The notes: generated by a model from the sequence alone, not told the origin. A stretch of 64,000 nt of DNA from Clostridiales bacterium (GCA_012840445.1 DULI01000007.1:62001-126000); one strand, 5' to 3'. Positions 55,082-63,638 are shown, numbered from the stretch's first letter. Translations and numbers: made by a program.

Positions 55082-55360
55082 TTAAACCACCTTCGGAACT
55101 TTGAAATAGGTATCGCTGTGCTCTTTGGCGTTTTCAAGAAGTTGTTCGCGCGGCAAGGATTCCATGGCAATATCTGCCCTTAATTGGCTATACACTACGG
55201 CGTTTTTTTGAATATTGCCTGGTTGCTCGTTAAAATTGTTAATGACACTGACAAATTCCATTATCTCGCCCAATTCGCGCGAAAGCTTTTTTAACTCCTC
55301 TTCGGTAAAGCTCAATTTGCTAAGTTCGGCTAAATTATTTAAGACATTCATATCAAGCAT
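55082..55360 (-). CDS. gatC: Asp-tRNA(Asn)/Glu-tRNA(Gln) amidotransferase subunit C
   Basis: The 92-residue protein MLDMNVLNNLAELSKLSFTE has the GatC pattern of an N-terminal helical hairpin (LSRELGEIMEFVSVINNF) and an extended C-terminal part that threads between GatA and GatB. An AAGGGGG lies 9 nt before the ATG at 55360; a longer in-frame start upstream is less likely. It is the first gene of the gatCAB-aspS operon. Confidence 0.93.
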   Translation of the reverse strand: MLDMNVLNNLAELSKLSFTEEELKKLSRELGEIMEFVSVINNFNEQPGNIQKNAVVYSQLRADIAMESLPREQLLENAKEHSDTYFKVPKVV

Positions 55361-55432
55361 TGCATTTCCCCCTTGATAATACAAAAAACGCCCCACGGGT
55401 TCTCCGCGAGCGCGAACAGTATGCCAAAAGTA

Positions 55433-55461
55433 ATTTTACCATGAGTAGCCAAAAAACGCAA
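55433..55461 (-). promoter_or_regulatory. Promoter of the gatCAB-aspS operon
   Basis: On the minus strand TTGCGT (55456-55461), a 17-bp spacer and TAAAAT (55433-55438) with a TGG just before the -10 lie about 70 bp upstream of gatC. Confidence 0.6.
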
Positions 55462-55524
55462 CAATTAATACCTTCAAAATATATTTTTTCTTATATTACA
55501 CGATATATTCCGGAAACTAAGTTT

Positions 55525-56382
55525 TTAATGTGATAGGGCTCTACGATACATTTTCCTATAAGCGGTCAGCATTAGCAAAACACCTAAGAGCAATGCCAGA
55601 ATTCCACTACAAATAAACAATTTAAGAATAGACTCGATATACCCCAGAACAAATAAATATAAGCCTCCGCTTAGGATGTTGATATGCTTATATTTTCCAA
55701 GTATCAGTACAAATGCCGGCAATGCGGATAACATAATGCCTGAGGATATTATCGACTGGATAAACACGCGCATAGCGCGGTGCCTCCAGTGATTTATAAT
55801 AAACACACAGCATGTTAGCGTAAAAATTAAAACAAGGGAAAAAATCAATACCACTGCCAGATATTTTTTAAAACTGGCAGATAAGGCACCTACAATGTCT
55901 ATTAGCGGCAAGCGGACATGCTGTAAATATTTCTCGGCAACGGCATTTGCAATATTACGCAAATTCTCGGCAAGCTCGCCATCAACAGTGTATCCCTGAT
56001 TTTTTGCATAGGCACTTAAAGCATTGAAATATTCAGCTTCAATTCTGTCTGTATCAAGGCTGAATACGCTTTGTTTAAACGAAGCGGCAATATAATTATC
56101 TATATCTTTCTTTAGTTTATCGGAATCTGTAGTTTGAATTAGCACATCTGGGTCTATACCCGCAGGTTCAGCAATTAATTCAAGTTGTTCACAAAGTTCG
56201 TAGTATGAGTTTTTGTAAAAATCCCGCTTGCCCAACACTATAATAATATGTCGCGGGCTTAAAACGGTGTAGCTTAAAATGATTATTGATGTTGAAATAA
56301 AAAAAAGCAGCGAAATTAAAAAAGCAGACAAGGTATTTATTGCTTTAACACGTGTATCTTTTACCCGCAATTTTTTACCCAT
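55525..56382 (-). CDS. Membrane protein of the sortase unit, unknown function
   Basis: The 285-residue protein has one N-terminal membrane span (about 18-40), an extracytoplasmic helical region of about 130 residues, and three further spans in the C-terminal half, ending with a basic tail. It follows the class D sortase by 18 nt in the same orientation and is the third gene of the unit. I do not recognise a family; a role in presenting or regulating the sortase substrate is a guess from context. Confidence 0.7.
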   Translation of the reverse strand: MGKKLRVKDTRVKAINTLSAFLISLLFFISTSIIILSYTVLSPRHIIIVLGKRDFYKNSYYELCEQLELIAEPAGIDPDVLIQTTDSDKLKKDIDNYIAASFKQSVFSLDTDRIEAEYFNALSAYAKNQGYTVDGELAENLRNIANAVAEKYLQHVRLPLIDIVGALSASFKKYLAVVLIFSLVLIFTLTCCVFIINHWRHRAMRVFIQSIISSGIMLSALPAFVLILGKYKHINILSGGLYLFVLGYIESILKLFICSGILALLLGVLLMLTAYRKMYRRALSH

Positions 56383-56400
56383 TAAATAAACCTCTCGAAA

Positions 56401-57093
56401 TTATTTTGAAACATCAACCACCGGGCCTGAAGTGTATTCGGCATAAACAAAATAGCGCTTTTTTGAAAAACCCATCATGTTAAATGGATAGCAGGTGTAA
56501 AGTATTAAATTCTCATGGTCTGCGCCCAAATCGTAGGCAGTGGTATCTTTGGGGTCAACAACTTTCAAATCATTTACGGTATATTTGTACACACCATAGC
56601 TAGTGACAATGGTAACAGCGTCGCCAATCTTAACGCTTTCAAGGTCCTTGAAATGGGTGGTTTTATGTGCGCCGATAATTATGGTCCCGCCAAAACCCGG
56701 CAATTTACTTCCAATATACTGTGCAGCACCCTTTTTCAGCAATTCCTTGCTATCACCAAAAAACACAGGTGTATCGACTTTAGTGCCTTCAATGCAAACC
56801 CTTGCATACTGGTCTCCGTATTTCGGGAAACTGATTGAGCTTGCCGGAATGGTTTCATCAACCGGCTCTTTAATGTCAACAAGTTCAAAGACCTTGCCTG
56901 AGTAAACCTCGCGACCAGCATTGCTGCTGAAAGCAAGGTTTGTGACTGCCAGTAAAGGTGAAATTAGCGGTTGGGCAAAAAAATATACCAAAACATAGGC
57001 TATAACTGAAAAAATTAATGGCATTCCAAGGAAAGCCATTAATTTTTTCGAAAATTTGGATTTTTTGATATTCAACATATTAAACACGGTCAT
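56401..57093 (-). CDS. srtD: Class D sortase
   Basis: This 230-residue transpeptidase has one N-terminal membrane anchor (about 20-45) and a sortase barrel. The catalytic triad is H143 in IIIGAHKTTHF, C201 in LYTCYPF and R213 in KKRYFVYA. The TCYPF context and the short basic N-terminus fit class D. It would join a cleaved surface protein to the cell wall. AAGG lies 7 nt before the ATG. It overlaps the preceding candidate substrate gene by 14 nt, a strong sign that the two work together. Confidence 0.9.
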   Translation of the reverse strand: MTVFNMLNIKKSKFSKKLMAFLGMPLIFSVIAYVLVYFFAQPLISPLLAVTNLAFSSNAGREVYSGKVFELVDIKEPVDETIPASSISFPKYGDQYARVCIEGTKVDTPVFFGDSKELLKKGAAQYIGSKLPGFGGTIIIGAHKTTHFKDLESVKIGDAVTIVTSYGVYKYTVNDLKVVDPKDTTAYDLGADHENLILYTCYPFNMMGFSKKRYFVYAEYTSGPVVDVSK

Positions 57094-57637
57094 TTCTGAG
57101 CCTTATGCTCTTGAAAACTACCAATCCAGCAAGACCAACAATCATCAAAGACACAATCACAAAGCCCATCATCTGGGTGTCGGTCTGTTTGATTGGAGTG
57201 CTGGTATTTACATTGGCTTCGAATACAACAACATTTTGGCTGTCAGTAATGACAATCTGATTTCCGGATTTAACGGTCAGTTTCAGGTCAACAACATTGG
57301 CAGCTTCTGACGCTAAAGAGATTATTTCTTTTTTAACGCTTGACGGGATATCGGAAATTTTTCTGGCGTTTACATCTTTTATAATGTCCTTAACCTCATT
57401 AATTTTTTCCAATATTTGATTGACCTCATCGGAATTTAAATCATTAGCATTAAGAAAGTTCTCGACCTGGTTTATGTATTCAGCTGGTAGTTTATATGTC
57501 GATGATTTAAGCTGGATTTCAGATTTTAATGCATCAAGTATTTTCTGTTCATCAGCAGAAATACCGGCTGCGTTTGCCATTAATGATAATGATAAGAATA
57601 TACCTAAAGTCAAAACTAACGCAATAATCCTTTTCAT
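57080..57637 (-). CDS. Candidate sortase substrate with non-canonical sorting signal
   Basis: The 185-residue protein has a signal peptide (MKRIIALVLTLGIFLSLSLM), an acidic helical domain (about 25-115) and a small beta-rich part. The C-terminal end is built like a cell-wall sorting signal: IKQTD at 149-153, a hydrophobic span at about 157-176 and the basic tail RLRNDRV. The motif aligns with LPQTG but lacks the Leu, Pro and Gly. It is directly upstream of and overlaps the sortase gene. Similar small proteins with a related helical domain occur beside sortases in other Clostridia, by memory; their function is unknown. Confidence 0.75.
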   Translation of the reverse strand: MKRIIALVLTLGIFLSLSLMANAAGISADEQKILDALKSEIQLKSSTYKLPAEYINQVENFLNANDLNSDEVNQILEKINEVKDIIKDVNARKISDIPSSVKKEIISLASEAANVVDLKLTVKSGNQIVITDSQNVVVFEANVNTSTPIKQTDTQMMGFVIVSLMIVGLAGLVVFKSIRLRNDRV

Positions 57638-57670
57638 TTGTATCCCCCTACATGTTTCATTTCAAGTTAT

Positions 57671-57698
57671 ATTCTACCACTAAAAACCTAAAAGTCAA
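57671..57698 (-). promoter_or_regulatory. Promoter of the sortase unit
   Basis: On the minus strand TTGACT (57693-57698), a 16-bp spacer and TAGAAT (57671-57676), with TGG just before the -10 as in extended promoters, lie about 35 bp before the first gene of the unit. Confidence 0.6.
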
Positions 57699-57715
57699 CA
57701 AAAAATACCCCTTTT

Positions 57716-57751
57716 AAAAAAATCAAGGCTAATTTCGTAAAATTAGCCTTG
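57716..57751 (-). terminator. Terminator of trpB2
   Basis: The inverted repeat TCAAGGCTAATTT (57723-57735) and AAATTAGCCTTGA (57739-57751) is followed on the minus strand by a run of T (57716-57722). It lies about 40 bp after the trpB2 stop. Confidence 0.85.
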
Positions 57752-57788
57752 AAAAGATATTGTGTTTTATAGTCATTTTTAATAAAAA

Positions 57789-59156
57789 TTATACTTTGGG
57801 TAATTTAGCAAATCCGCGCTCCAAATCCTCGTCAGTTGGGATATAATCGGTCATAGTGCCATCATGGAAGCTAGCATATGCGGTCATATCGAAATAACCT
57901 GTTCCGGTAAGGCCGAAAAGAATGGTTTTGCTTTCCCCGCTCTCTCTGCATTTAATAGCCTCCTGAATAGCCACATGAACGGCATGGGCGGATTCCGGAG
58001 CAGGGAGTATGGTTTCGACCTGGGAGAATAATACTGCAGATTCAAAGACCTTGGTCTGTTCAACCGCCCTTGCTTCATCAAGATAGCCGTCATGATACAG
58101 TTTGCTGATAATCGGGGCCATACCGTGATAGCGCAGGCCCCCTGCGTGGTTGGGGGAGGGCTGGAAGTCGCAGCCTAAGGTGTACATTTTGGCCAAAGGT
58201 GTCATCTTCCCGGTATCGCAGAAATCATATGCGTATTTACCCCTGGTAAGCGACGGGCAAGAAGCAGGCTCAACGGCTATAAAGTACGGATTATGTTTGC
58301 CTTCGAGCTTATCTTTCATAAAGGGGGAGATAAGCCCGCCCAGATTTGAACCGCCGCCGGCGCAGCCTATTATTATGTCGGGGTATTCATCAATCATTTC
58401 AAAAGCTGCCTTAGCCTCAAGGCCTATAACAGACTGATGAAGAATTACCTGGTCAAGAACAGATCCTAAAACATAACGGCAGTTTTCGGTTTTAAACGCG
58501 GTTTCCACCGCTTCGGATATTGCGCAGCCAAGGCTTCCGTTTGTATCTGGGAACTGCTTAAGGATTGCCCTTCCGGCCTCTGTCGTATCGCTGGGACTTG
58601 GGATAATTGTAGCGCCAAAGGTCTCCATGACGGCCTTGCGGTAGGGTTTTTGATAGTAGCTTGATTTAACCATGTATACGGTCAAATCCATGTTAAAATA
58701 TTTCGCCGCCATGGCAAGGGCCGTTCCCCACTGGCCCGCACCGGTCTCGGTGGTAAGCTTGGTGATACCCTGTTTTTTGGCATAATACACCTGGGCAACT
58801 GCAGAATTCAGTTTATGGCTGCCGGAGGTGTTGTTGCCCTCGAATTTATAATATATTTTTGCAGGCGTATTAAGGGCTTTTTCAAGGTTATAGGCTCTTA
58901 CAAGCGGGGACGGGCGGTACATTTTGTAGAATTCAACTATCTCATCGGGTATATCAATATACTCATGTGTGGTGTCAAACTCCTGTTCTACAAGTTCCTC
59001 GCAGAAAACCGGGTATAAATCCTCTTTTTTTAAGACCTCACCCGTAGCTGGGTTTAAAAAGGGTTCATGCTGTTCTTTCATATTTGCACGGATATTATGC
59101 CATTGCCTTGGGATCCTGTCTTCGGGCAAATATATTCTGTAGGGTACTTTTTTCAT
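57789..59156 (-). CDS. trpB2: Tryptophan synthase beta-like enzyme, TrpB2 type
   Basis: This 455-residue PLP enzyme has the Schiff-base Lys115 in GSHKLNSA, the GAGQWG motif, and the cofactor phosphate loop GCAGGGSNLGG. The length and the N-terminal extension mark the TrpB2 group, which works without TrpA and converts indole plus serine to tryptophan. No other trp gene is in the window. The gene is preceded by a Trp-specific T-box (59214-59491), which ties it to tryptophan supply and supports the assignment over other PLP enzymes. Confidence 0.93.
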   Translation of the reverse strand: MKKVPYRIYLPEDRIPRQWHNIRANMKEQHEPFLNPATGEVLKKEDLYPVFCEELVEQEFDTTHEYIDIPDEIVEFYKMYRPSPLVRAYNLEKALNTPAKIYYKFEGNNTSGSHKLNSAVAQVYYAKKQGITKLTTETGAGQWGTALAMAAKYFNMDLTVYMVKSSYYQKPYRKAVMETFGATIIPSPSDTTEAGRAILKQFPDTNGSLGCAISEAVETAFKTENCRYVLGSVLDQVILHQSVIGLEAKAAFEMIDEYPDIIIGCAGGGSNLGGLISPFMKDKLEGKHNPYFIAVEPASCPSLTRGKYAYDFCDTGKMTPLAKMYTLGCDFQPSPNHAGGLRYHGMAPIISKLYHDGYLDEARAVEQTKVFESAVLFSQVETILPAPESAHAVHVAIQEAIKCRESGESKTILFGLTGTGYFDMTAYASFHDGTMTDYIPTDEDLERGFAKLPKV

Positions 59157-59213
59157 AATCTTCTCTCCTTTATATAAAAATTATTTGTTAGCAAATCAAA
59201 AATATAAACTTAA

Positions 59214-59491
59214 TTAAAAAAGCTCTTGCCCCACTATGGGACAAGAGCCTAATACTCCTGCGGTACCACCCAAATTGACGCAACAGCGCCCACTCAACGC
59301 ATACTAACATATGCTTCCGATGTTAACGTATCGGATTACGTCGGCAATTACTCCGCAAACTGCGTTTCCGGCCGCCCTCCGCAGCCCATTCACCAGGAGA
59401 CCGATACTGTGTCACACCTGCCCACAGCTCTCTGCAAATCAAATCTTCCAGGCTACTACTCTGCATCAAAGGTTTAACTATATTTAATATT
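59214..59491 (-). promoter_or_regulatory. T-box riboswitch, tRNA-Trp specific, controlling trpB2
   Basis: On the minus strand the leader contains a stem I region, a specifier TGG (plus-strand 59386-59388, within GTGAATGGGC), and the conserved T-box sequence GGGTGGTACCGCAGG (59257-59271). An intrinsic terminator with arms GCTCTTGTCCC and GGGGCAAGAGC followed by T residues lies at 59214-59248. Uncharged tRNA-Trp would pair with the specifier and T-box, preventing termination and allowing trpB2 transcription. Confidence 0.92.
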
Positions 59492-59497
59492 TCTAAT

Positions 59498-59526
59498 ATT
59501 GTATTATATCAATTAAATTTTGTCAA
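59498..59526 (-). promoter_or_regulatory. Promoter of the T-box/trpB2 unit
   Basis: On the minus strand TTGACA (59521-59526), a 17-bp spacer and TACAAT (59498-59503) set the transcript start near 59491, just before the T-box stem I. Confidence 0.8.
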
Positions 59527-59533
59527 CACAAAT

Positions 59534-61330
59534 TTACGCATTTACGGCCTTTACTACAGCATTATCATCATACTGCGCGGTGTAAAGCTCGTAATAGCGC
59601 CCTTTTTTGCCCATGAGCTCTTCATGGGTCCCGCTTTCCACAATCCTGCCATCATCTATAAACATAATTATATCGCATTTCTTTATTGTGGAAAGCCTGT
59701 GGGCGATTATAAAGCTGGTCCTGCCCTTTAGCAGCTGGTTTATGCCAAGCTGAAGCAATTGTTCGGTCTTTGCGTCTATTGATGAGGTGGCTTCATCCAA
59801 CACCAAGATTTTGGGGTCCGCCAGAAGGGTTCTAGCAAAGGAAATCAGTTGTTTCTGGCCCTGTGACAAACGGCCTCCCCTTTCATTAACCTGGGTCTGA
59901 TAACCGTTTTCGGTTTCGACAATAAAATCATGGGCCTTAACCGTCTTTGCCGCCTCTTCAATCTCAGAAAAATCGGCATTAAGCCTTCCATATCGGATGT
60001 TATCCTCTATGGTGCCGGAAAATATGAATGTATCCTGCAGCATTATGCCCATTTGGCTGCGCAGAGACTTTAGGGTTACCTTTGAAATATCGTGCCCATC
60101 CACTAGTATTTGCCCTTCGGTGACGTTGTAAAACCGGCTTAACAAATTAACAATTGTAGTCTTACCCGCACCCGTAGGTCCTACAAGCGCTACCGACTGG
60201 CCAGCCTTAACCTTAAAGCTGACGTTATTAAGTACGCGGATACCAGGCTCGTACTCAAAGCTCACATTCTTAAACTCCACATCACCGTTAATTGCGGGCA
60301 GATCATACGCGTCGGGCGCGTCGCAAATATCGATCGGCTCATCCAGGGTTTGGAATATGCGCTCAAGATAGGCGATTGTATTTATAAGCCTGTTATACAG
60401 GTTTGCAAGGTTGGTAATGGGCTGCCAGAAACGGGAAGCATATGTCCCCATAGCCACCACCACTCCCACCGAAACGGCAGGGGCAGTAAAAATAATGCCT
60501 ACTATGTACATTATCGCGATTACCCATTGGGAAATATTCTCTACTGCAAACCAAACCAGGTTGGACACATATATTGCCTTCATCCAGACCTTGTTAAGCA
60601 GTTGGTTCAGCCTTTTGTATATTTTTTTGTTTTCTTCCTGGCGGTTAAACAGCTCGGTCACCTTGACGCCCTCGATATTTTCACAGATATACGCAGTTAG
60701 ATTGGAGGTTTTATTGGAAACCTGCTGCCAGGCCTTTCTTTGCTTTGGCTTTATAATAAACACAATAACCACAAGAATTGGAAGACCGGACACTATGACC
60801 AAGGCTAGCTTGGGGCTCATTCTGAACATAAATATTGAAATAAAAATGATATTTAAAAGTTCTATTATTATGTCAACTATTCCGTTGGAAAGCATATCAG
60901 ACACATTGTTTACATACTGCACCACACGCACTAAAATCTTGCCGTGGGGCCTTGAGTCATAGTAGGCAAGTGGTAGTTTTTGCAAATGCTCAAACAGGTC
61001 AGAGCGTATATCATACACAATGTTCTGTCCGACCTTTGCCATTATTAATCCACGTACCATGCCAAGCAACGAGCTAATTATTATGGTGCCTGCAATAAGC
61101 GCTGACAGCCATATAAGATAAGATACATCTTTATTCGGAATGGCGATGTCTATCGCTTTCTGGGTAAGTTCAGGACCTAGGAGCGATATAATTGAAGCCA
61201 TTACAGACAGAAGAAAGGCCGCAATCATTTGTTTTGAATATCGTTTTATGTAAACCAAGCTGCGTTTTAGGTGGGATAAGTCAAATGGTGTCTCCAGACT
61301 TTCATCAATGTCATATTTGTTTCTTGCCAT
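59534..61330 (-). CDS. ABC exporter subunit, catalytically competent NBD half of a heterodimer
   Basis: This 598-residue half-transporter has six membrane helices and a nucleotide-binding domain. Walker A is GPTGAGKTTIVNLL near residue 388, Walker B is ILVLDEATSSID with the catalytic Glu, and the H-loop is FIIAHRLSTI. The signature is LSQGQ instead of LSGGQ. It is encoded 23 nt after the partner at 61354-63105, whose defects are complementary. The pair resembles heterodimeric exporters such as BmrCD, LmrCD or TM287/288. Substrate (drug, lipid or peptide) is unknown. Confidence 0.92.
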   Translation of the reverse strand: MARNKYDIDESLETPFDLSHLKRSLVYIKRYSKQMIAAFLLSVMASIISLLGPELTQKAIDIAIPNKDVSYLIWLSALIAGTIIISSLLGMVRGLIMAKVGQNIVYDIRSDLFEHLQKLPLAYYDSRPHGKILVRVVQYVNNVSDMLSNGIVDIIIELLNIIFISIFMFRMSPKLALVIVSGLPILVVIVFIIKPKQRKAWQQVSNKTSNLTAYICENIEGVKVTELFNRQEENKKIYKRLNQLLNKVWMKAIYVSNLVWFAVENISQWVIAIMYIVGIIFTAPAVSVGVVVAMGTYASRFWQPITNLANLYNRLINTIAYLERIFQTLDEPIDICDAPDAYDLPAINGDVEFKNVSFEYEPGIRVLNNVSFKVKAGQSVALVGPTGAGKTTIVNLLSRFYNVTEGQILVDGHDISKVTLKSLRSQMGIMLQDTFIFSGTIEDNIRYGRLNADFSEIEEAAKTVKAHDFIVETENGYQTQVNERGGRLSQGQKQLISFARTLLADPKILVLDEATSSIDAKTEQLLQLGINQLLKGRTSFIIAHRLSTIKKCDIIMFIDDGRIVESGTHEELMGKKGRYYELYTAQYDDNAVVKAVNA

Positions 61331-61353
61331 ACCTAATCTCCGTTCCGCAGGGA

Positions 61354-63105
61354 TTATGCTTCAAATGCGACCTTTTCAAGTTCAGGCACATTCTGAAGTT
61401 CGCAGATTTCCCTGTAGTATTTGTTTCGCCTCATAAGCGATTCGTGGTTGCCGATATCCAGTTTGCCGTTTTCCAAAATCATAATTTTGTCGGCATTTTT
61501 AACCGATGAAATACGCTGAGCAATAATAATCTTGGTGCAGTCGAAATCTATATTGTTGTTTAGTTGGTGCTGGATATATTTTTCGGTTTCCATATCCACC
61601 GCCGAGGTGGTATCGTCTAAAATGAGTATTGGCGGCTTGACTGCCAGGGCGCGAGCCAGCGAAATCCTCTGCCGCTGCCCGCCGGAAAGGCCAACCCCTC
61701 GCTCTCCGACTATTGTGTTGTAGCTTTCTTCCATTTTTCTTATAAACTGGTCTGCGGCCGCCATTTGAGCGTATTTGAAAACGTCCTCTTCGGGCATATC
61801 CGGATCCCCATAGGCAATGTTTCCGTCAATCGTATCGGAAAACAGAAATACATCCTGCATGGCAATACCTATGGATTTTCGCAAGGTGCTTAATTTATAC
61901 ATCCTGATATTTATGCCGTCAATCAATATCTCGCCTTTATCCACATCATACAGGCGGGCTAGCAGATTTACAATCGTGGTTTTGCCTGAACCGGTAGGGC
62001 CCATTATGGCCACCGTTTCGCCCGGCTCGATTGTAAAGGAAACGTTATCAAGCACAATTTGGCCTTTTTTATATGAAAAGCTTACATTTTTAAATTCGAT
62101 TTTGCCCTTAATATTGCCAGAGATATTAACCGCGTCATGCCTGTCGGCAATGGTAGGTTTGGCGTAATAAACCTCTATTACCTTTTCAGCGGACGCAAAA
62201 AAACGCTCCAAATCATTCAAAATAACTCCAAAGTTTCTCATGGGATTGGAAAGCGCCCATGTAAGCCCGGAAAATGCAGTCAATTCACCGTATGTAAGCG
62301 TGCCGTTTATTATAAAAAGCCCGCCCGCCAATATCATGATAACGGTCAGTGACTGGCTTATTATGTTAGTTACAAATGAAAAAAACTGCCATTTATATGA
62401 TGCCGTAAGGTTGGCCTTTCTAAACTGCTCGCTGCGCTCGCTAAACTTTTCAATTTCGTAGTCTTCCCTTACAAAAGCGCGCACCACACGGTATCCTGCA
62501 ATATTCTCCTGTGCTACCGTGTTAAGCTGGGACAGCTTTTCCCTAAGGTGGGCATAAATAGGCCTTATGCGCTTTATATACCTCCACGACAGCACGGCAA
62601 TCAGCGGAGTGATACTTAGCATTAAAAGCGTTAGTCCCAAATTTATAGTTGCAAGAAACACAATGGATGCCACAAACACCGAAACCGAATCGGTGAATTG
62701 GTAAACTATCCAGGCGCAGGTATGCCTTACGTATTCAATATCGCCTGTTACCCTTGTAATCAAGTCACCGGTACGGTTGCGGTCAAAAAACCTTATTTCC
62801 TGGTGGACCAGATTATCGAAAATATGATTCCTGATGCGGATAATCATATGCTGGGAAGAAATTTCAAGACAGATTATCATCAGGTATCTGAGTGTTGTAC
62901 GCAGCAGCTGGACGCCGCACATGGCAAGCAGTACCGGAAACATTTTGTCTGTCTGCCCGCCTTTTAAAACATCATCAACCAAGACCTGCGATAATTTTGG
63001 AATGATTATCATCATTGACATAGTTGTAACGGACAAGATTAGCCCCATTACAAAAAATCTGCGCTTGCCCTGCATGTTTTTCCAAATCCATCTTAGCTGG
63101 AACAC
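61354..63105 (-). CDS. ABC exporter subunit, degenerate NBD half of a heterodimer
   Basis: The 583-residue half-transporter has six membrane helices, Walker A GPTGSGKTTIVNLL near residue 365, and a canonical LSGGQRQRIS signature. The Walker B is ILILDDTTSAVD, with Asp in place of the catalytic Glu, and the H-loop has Gln instead of His (IIIAQRISSV). Together with the LSQGQ of its partner this makes one of the two ATP sites non-hydrolytic, a known feature of asymmetric exporters. The GTG start has GGAG 8 nt upstream. It precedes the second subunit in the operon. Confidence 0.92.
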   Translation of the reverse strand: MFQLRWIWKNMQGKRRFFVMGLILSVTTMSMMIIIPKLSQVLVDDVLKGGQTDKMFPVLLAMCGVQLLRTTLRYLMIICLEISSQHMIIRIRNHIFDNLVHQEIRFFDRNRTGDLITRVTGDIEYVRHTCAWIVYQFTDSVSVFVASIVFLATINLGLTLLMLSITPLIAVLSWRYIKRIRPIYAHLREKLSQLNTVAQENIAGYRVVRAFVREDYEIEKFSERSEQFRKANLTASYKWQFFSFVTNIISQSLTVIMILAGGLFIINGTLTYGELTAFSGLTWALSNPMRNFGVILNDLERFFASAEKVIEVYYAKPTIADRHDAVNISGNIKGKIEFKNVSFSYKKGQIVLDNVSFTIEPGETVAIMGPTGSGKTTIVNLLARLYDVDKGEILIDGINIRMYKLSTLRKSIGIAMQDVFLFSDTIDGNIAYGDPDMPEEDVFKYAQMAAADQFIRKMEESYNTIVGERGVGLSGGQRQRISLARALAVKPPILILDDTTSAVDMETEKYIQHQLNNNIDFDCTKIIIAQRISSVKNADKIMILENGKLDIGNHESLMRRNKYYREICELQNVPELEKVAFEA

Positions 63106-63134
63106 AAAATCACTCCAATTTTACTATTCCATAT

Positions 63135-63140
63135 CATTAT
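63135..63140 (-). promoter_or_regulatory. Possible -10 box of the ABC exporter pair
   Basis: A TATAAT on the minus strand lies about 30 bp before the exporter start at 63105. The -35 region is AT-rich without a clear consensus, so only the -10 is reported. Confidence 0.4.
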
Positions 63141-63151
63141 AATAAAAACTA

Positions 63152-63203
63152 AAATAAAATAAAGCCCAAAATGCAAAAATAATTGCACAAATTGGGCTTT
63201 ATA
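63152..63203 (-). terminator. Terminator of perR
   Basis: A long stem ATAAAGCCCAA (63159-63169) with TTGGGCTTTAT (63192-63202), plus an inner TGCAA/TTGCA pairing, follows the perR stop. On the minus strand it is followed by a T-rich tail (TTTTATTTTAG). Confidence 0.75.
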
Positions 63204-63223
63204 AAATGTATATATTGTAAATA

Positions 63224-63607
63224 TTACTGACTTTCCCTACAATTGCGGCAGATGCCATAAAATATTAAATTATGGTAGGAAATTTCGCAACCTAGTGTCT
63301 CGGCCGCCTTTCTGTCCAGATCTTCAATCGTAGGAATATCAACGTCGATAACCGACCTGCAGCTTGAGCAGTAAAAATGATAGTGCGGTTTTGTGTTCCC
63401 GTCGAACCTTTCAGTACCGTCGCCGGGTGTGAAGGACAAGATATCCCCCGACTGGCTGAGTTCTGCCAAATTTCTGTAGACTGTACCTAAACTTATGTTA
63501 GGTATTTCTTTTCTGACGTTGTCATACAGCCACCCGGCCGAAGGATGACAGTTGGTATTTTTAAGACATTCAAGAATTGCTTGTCTTTGCCTTGAAAACT
63601 TTTTCAT
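63224..63607 (-). CDS. perR: Fur-family repressor, PerR type
   Basis: The 127-residue protein has a winged-helix domain (SRQRQAILECL, SLGTVYRNLAEL) and a C-terminal dimer domain. With a constant offset of 16 it retains every regulatory-metal residue of Bacillus subtilis PerR: H21, D69, H75, H77 and D88. It also keeps the four structural-zinc cysteines C80, C83, C120 and C123. It lacks about 16 N-terminal residues relative to the Bacillus protein. PerR senses peroxide by metal-catalysed oxidation. A PerR-box-like repeat overlaps its own promoter, suggesting autoregulation. It lies downstream of feoB. Confidence 0.9.
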   Translation of the reverse strand: MKKFSRQRQAILECLKNTNCHPSAGWLYDNVRKEIPNISLGTVYRNLAELSQSGDILSFTPGDGTERFDGNTKPHYHFYCSSCRSVIDVDIPTIEDLDRKAAETLGCEISYHNLIFYGICRNCRESQ

Positions 63608-63623
63608 TTCAACAACCCCACCA

Positions 63624-63638
63624 TAATAATCATTACTA
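63624..63638. promoter_or_regulatory. PerR-box-like 7-1-7 inverted repeat
   Basis: TAATAAT-C-ATTACTA (plus strand) is a 7-1-7 repeat close to the PerR box consensus TTATAAT-N-ATTATAA. It lies between the -10 box and the perR ATG and would overlap the transcript start, a good place for repression. Confidence 0.6.

Noticed and set aside
55397-55524. Intrinsic terminator after the sortase-unit membrane protein
   Set aside because: Only a weak AT-rich AATATAT/ATATATT pairing is visible, not enough to call.
59157-59533. Small coding gene upstream of trpB2
   Set aside because: The region is fully explained by the T-box leader and its promoter; no convincing frame with a ribosome binding site was seen.
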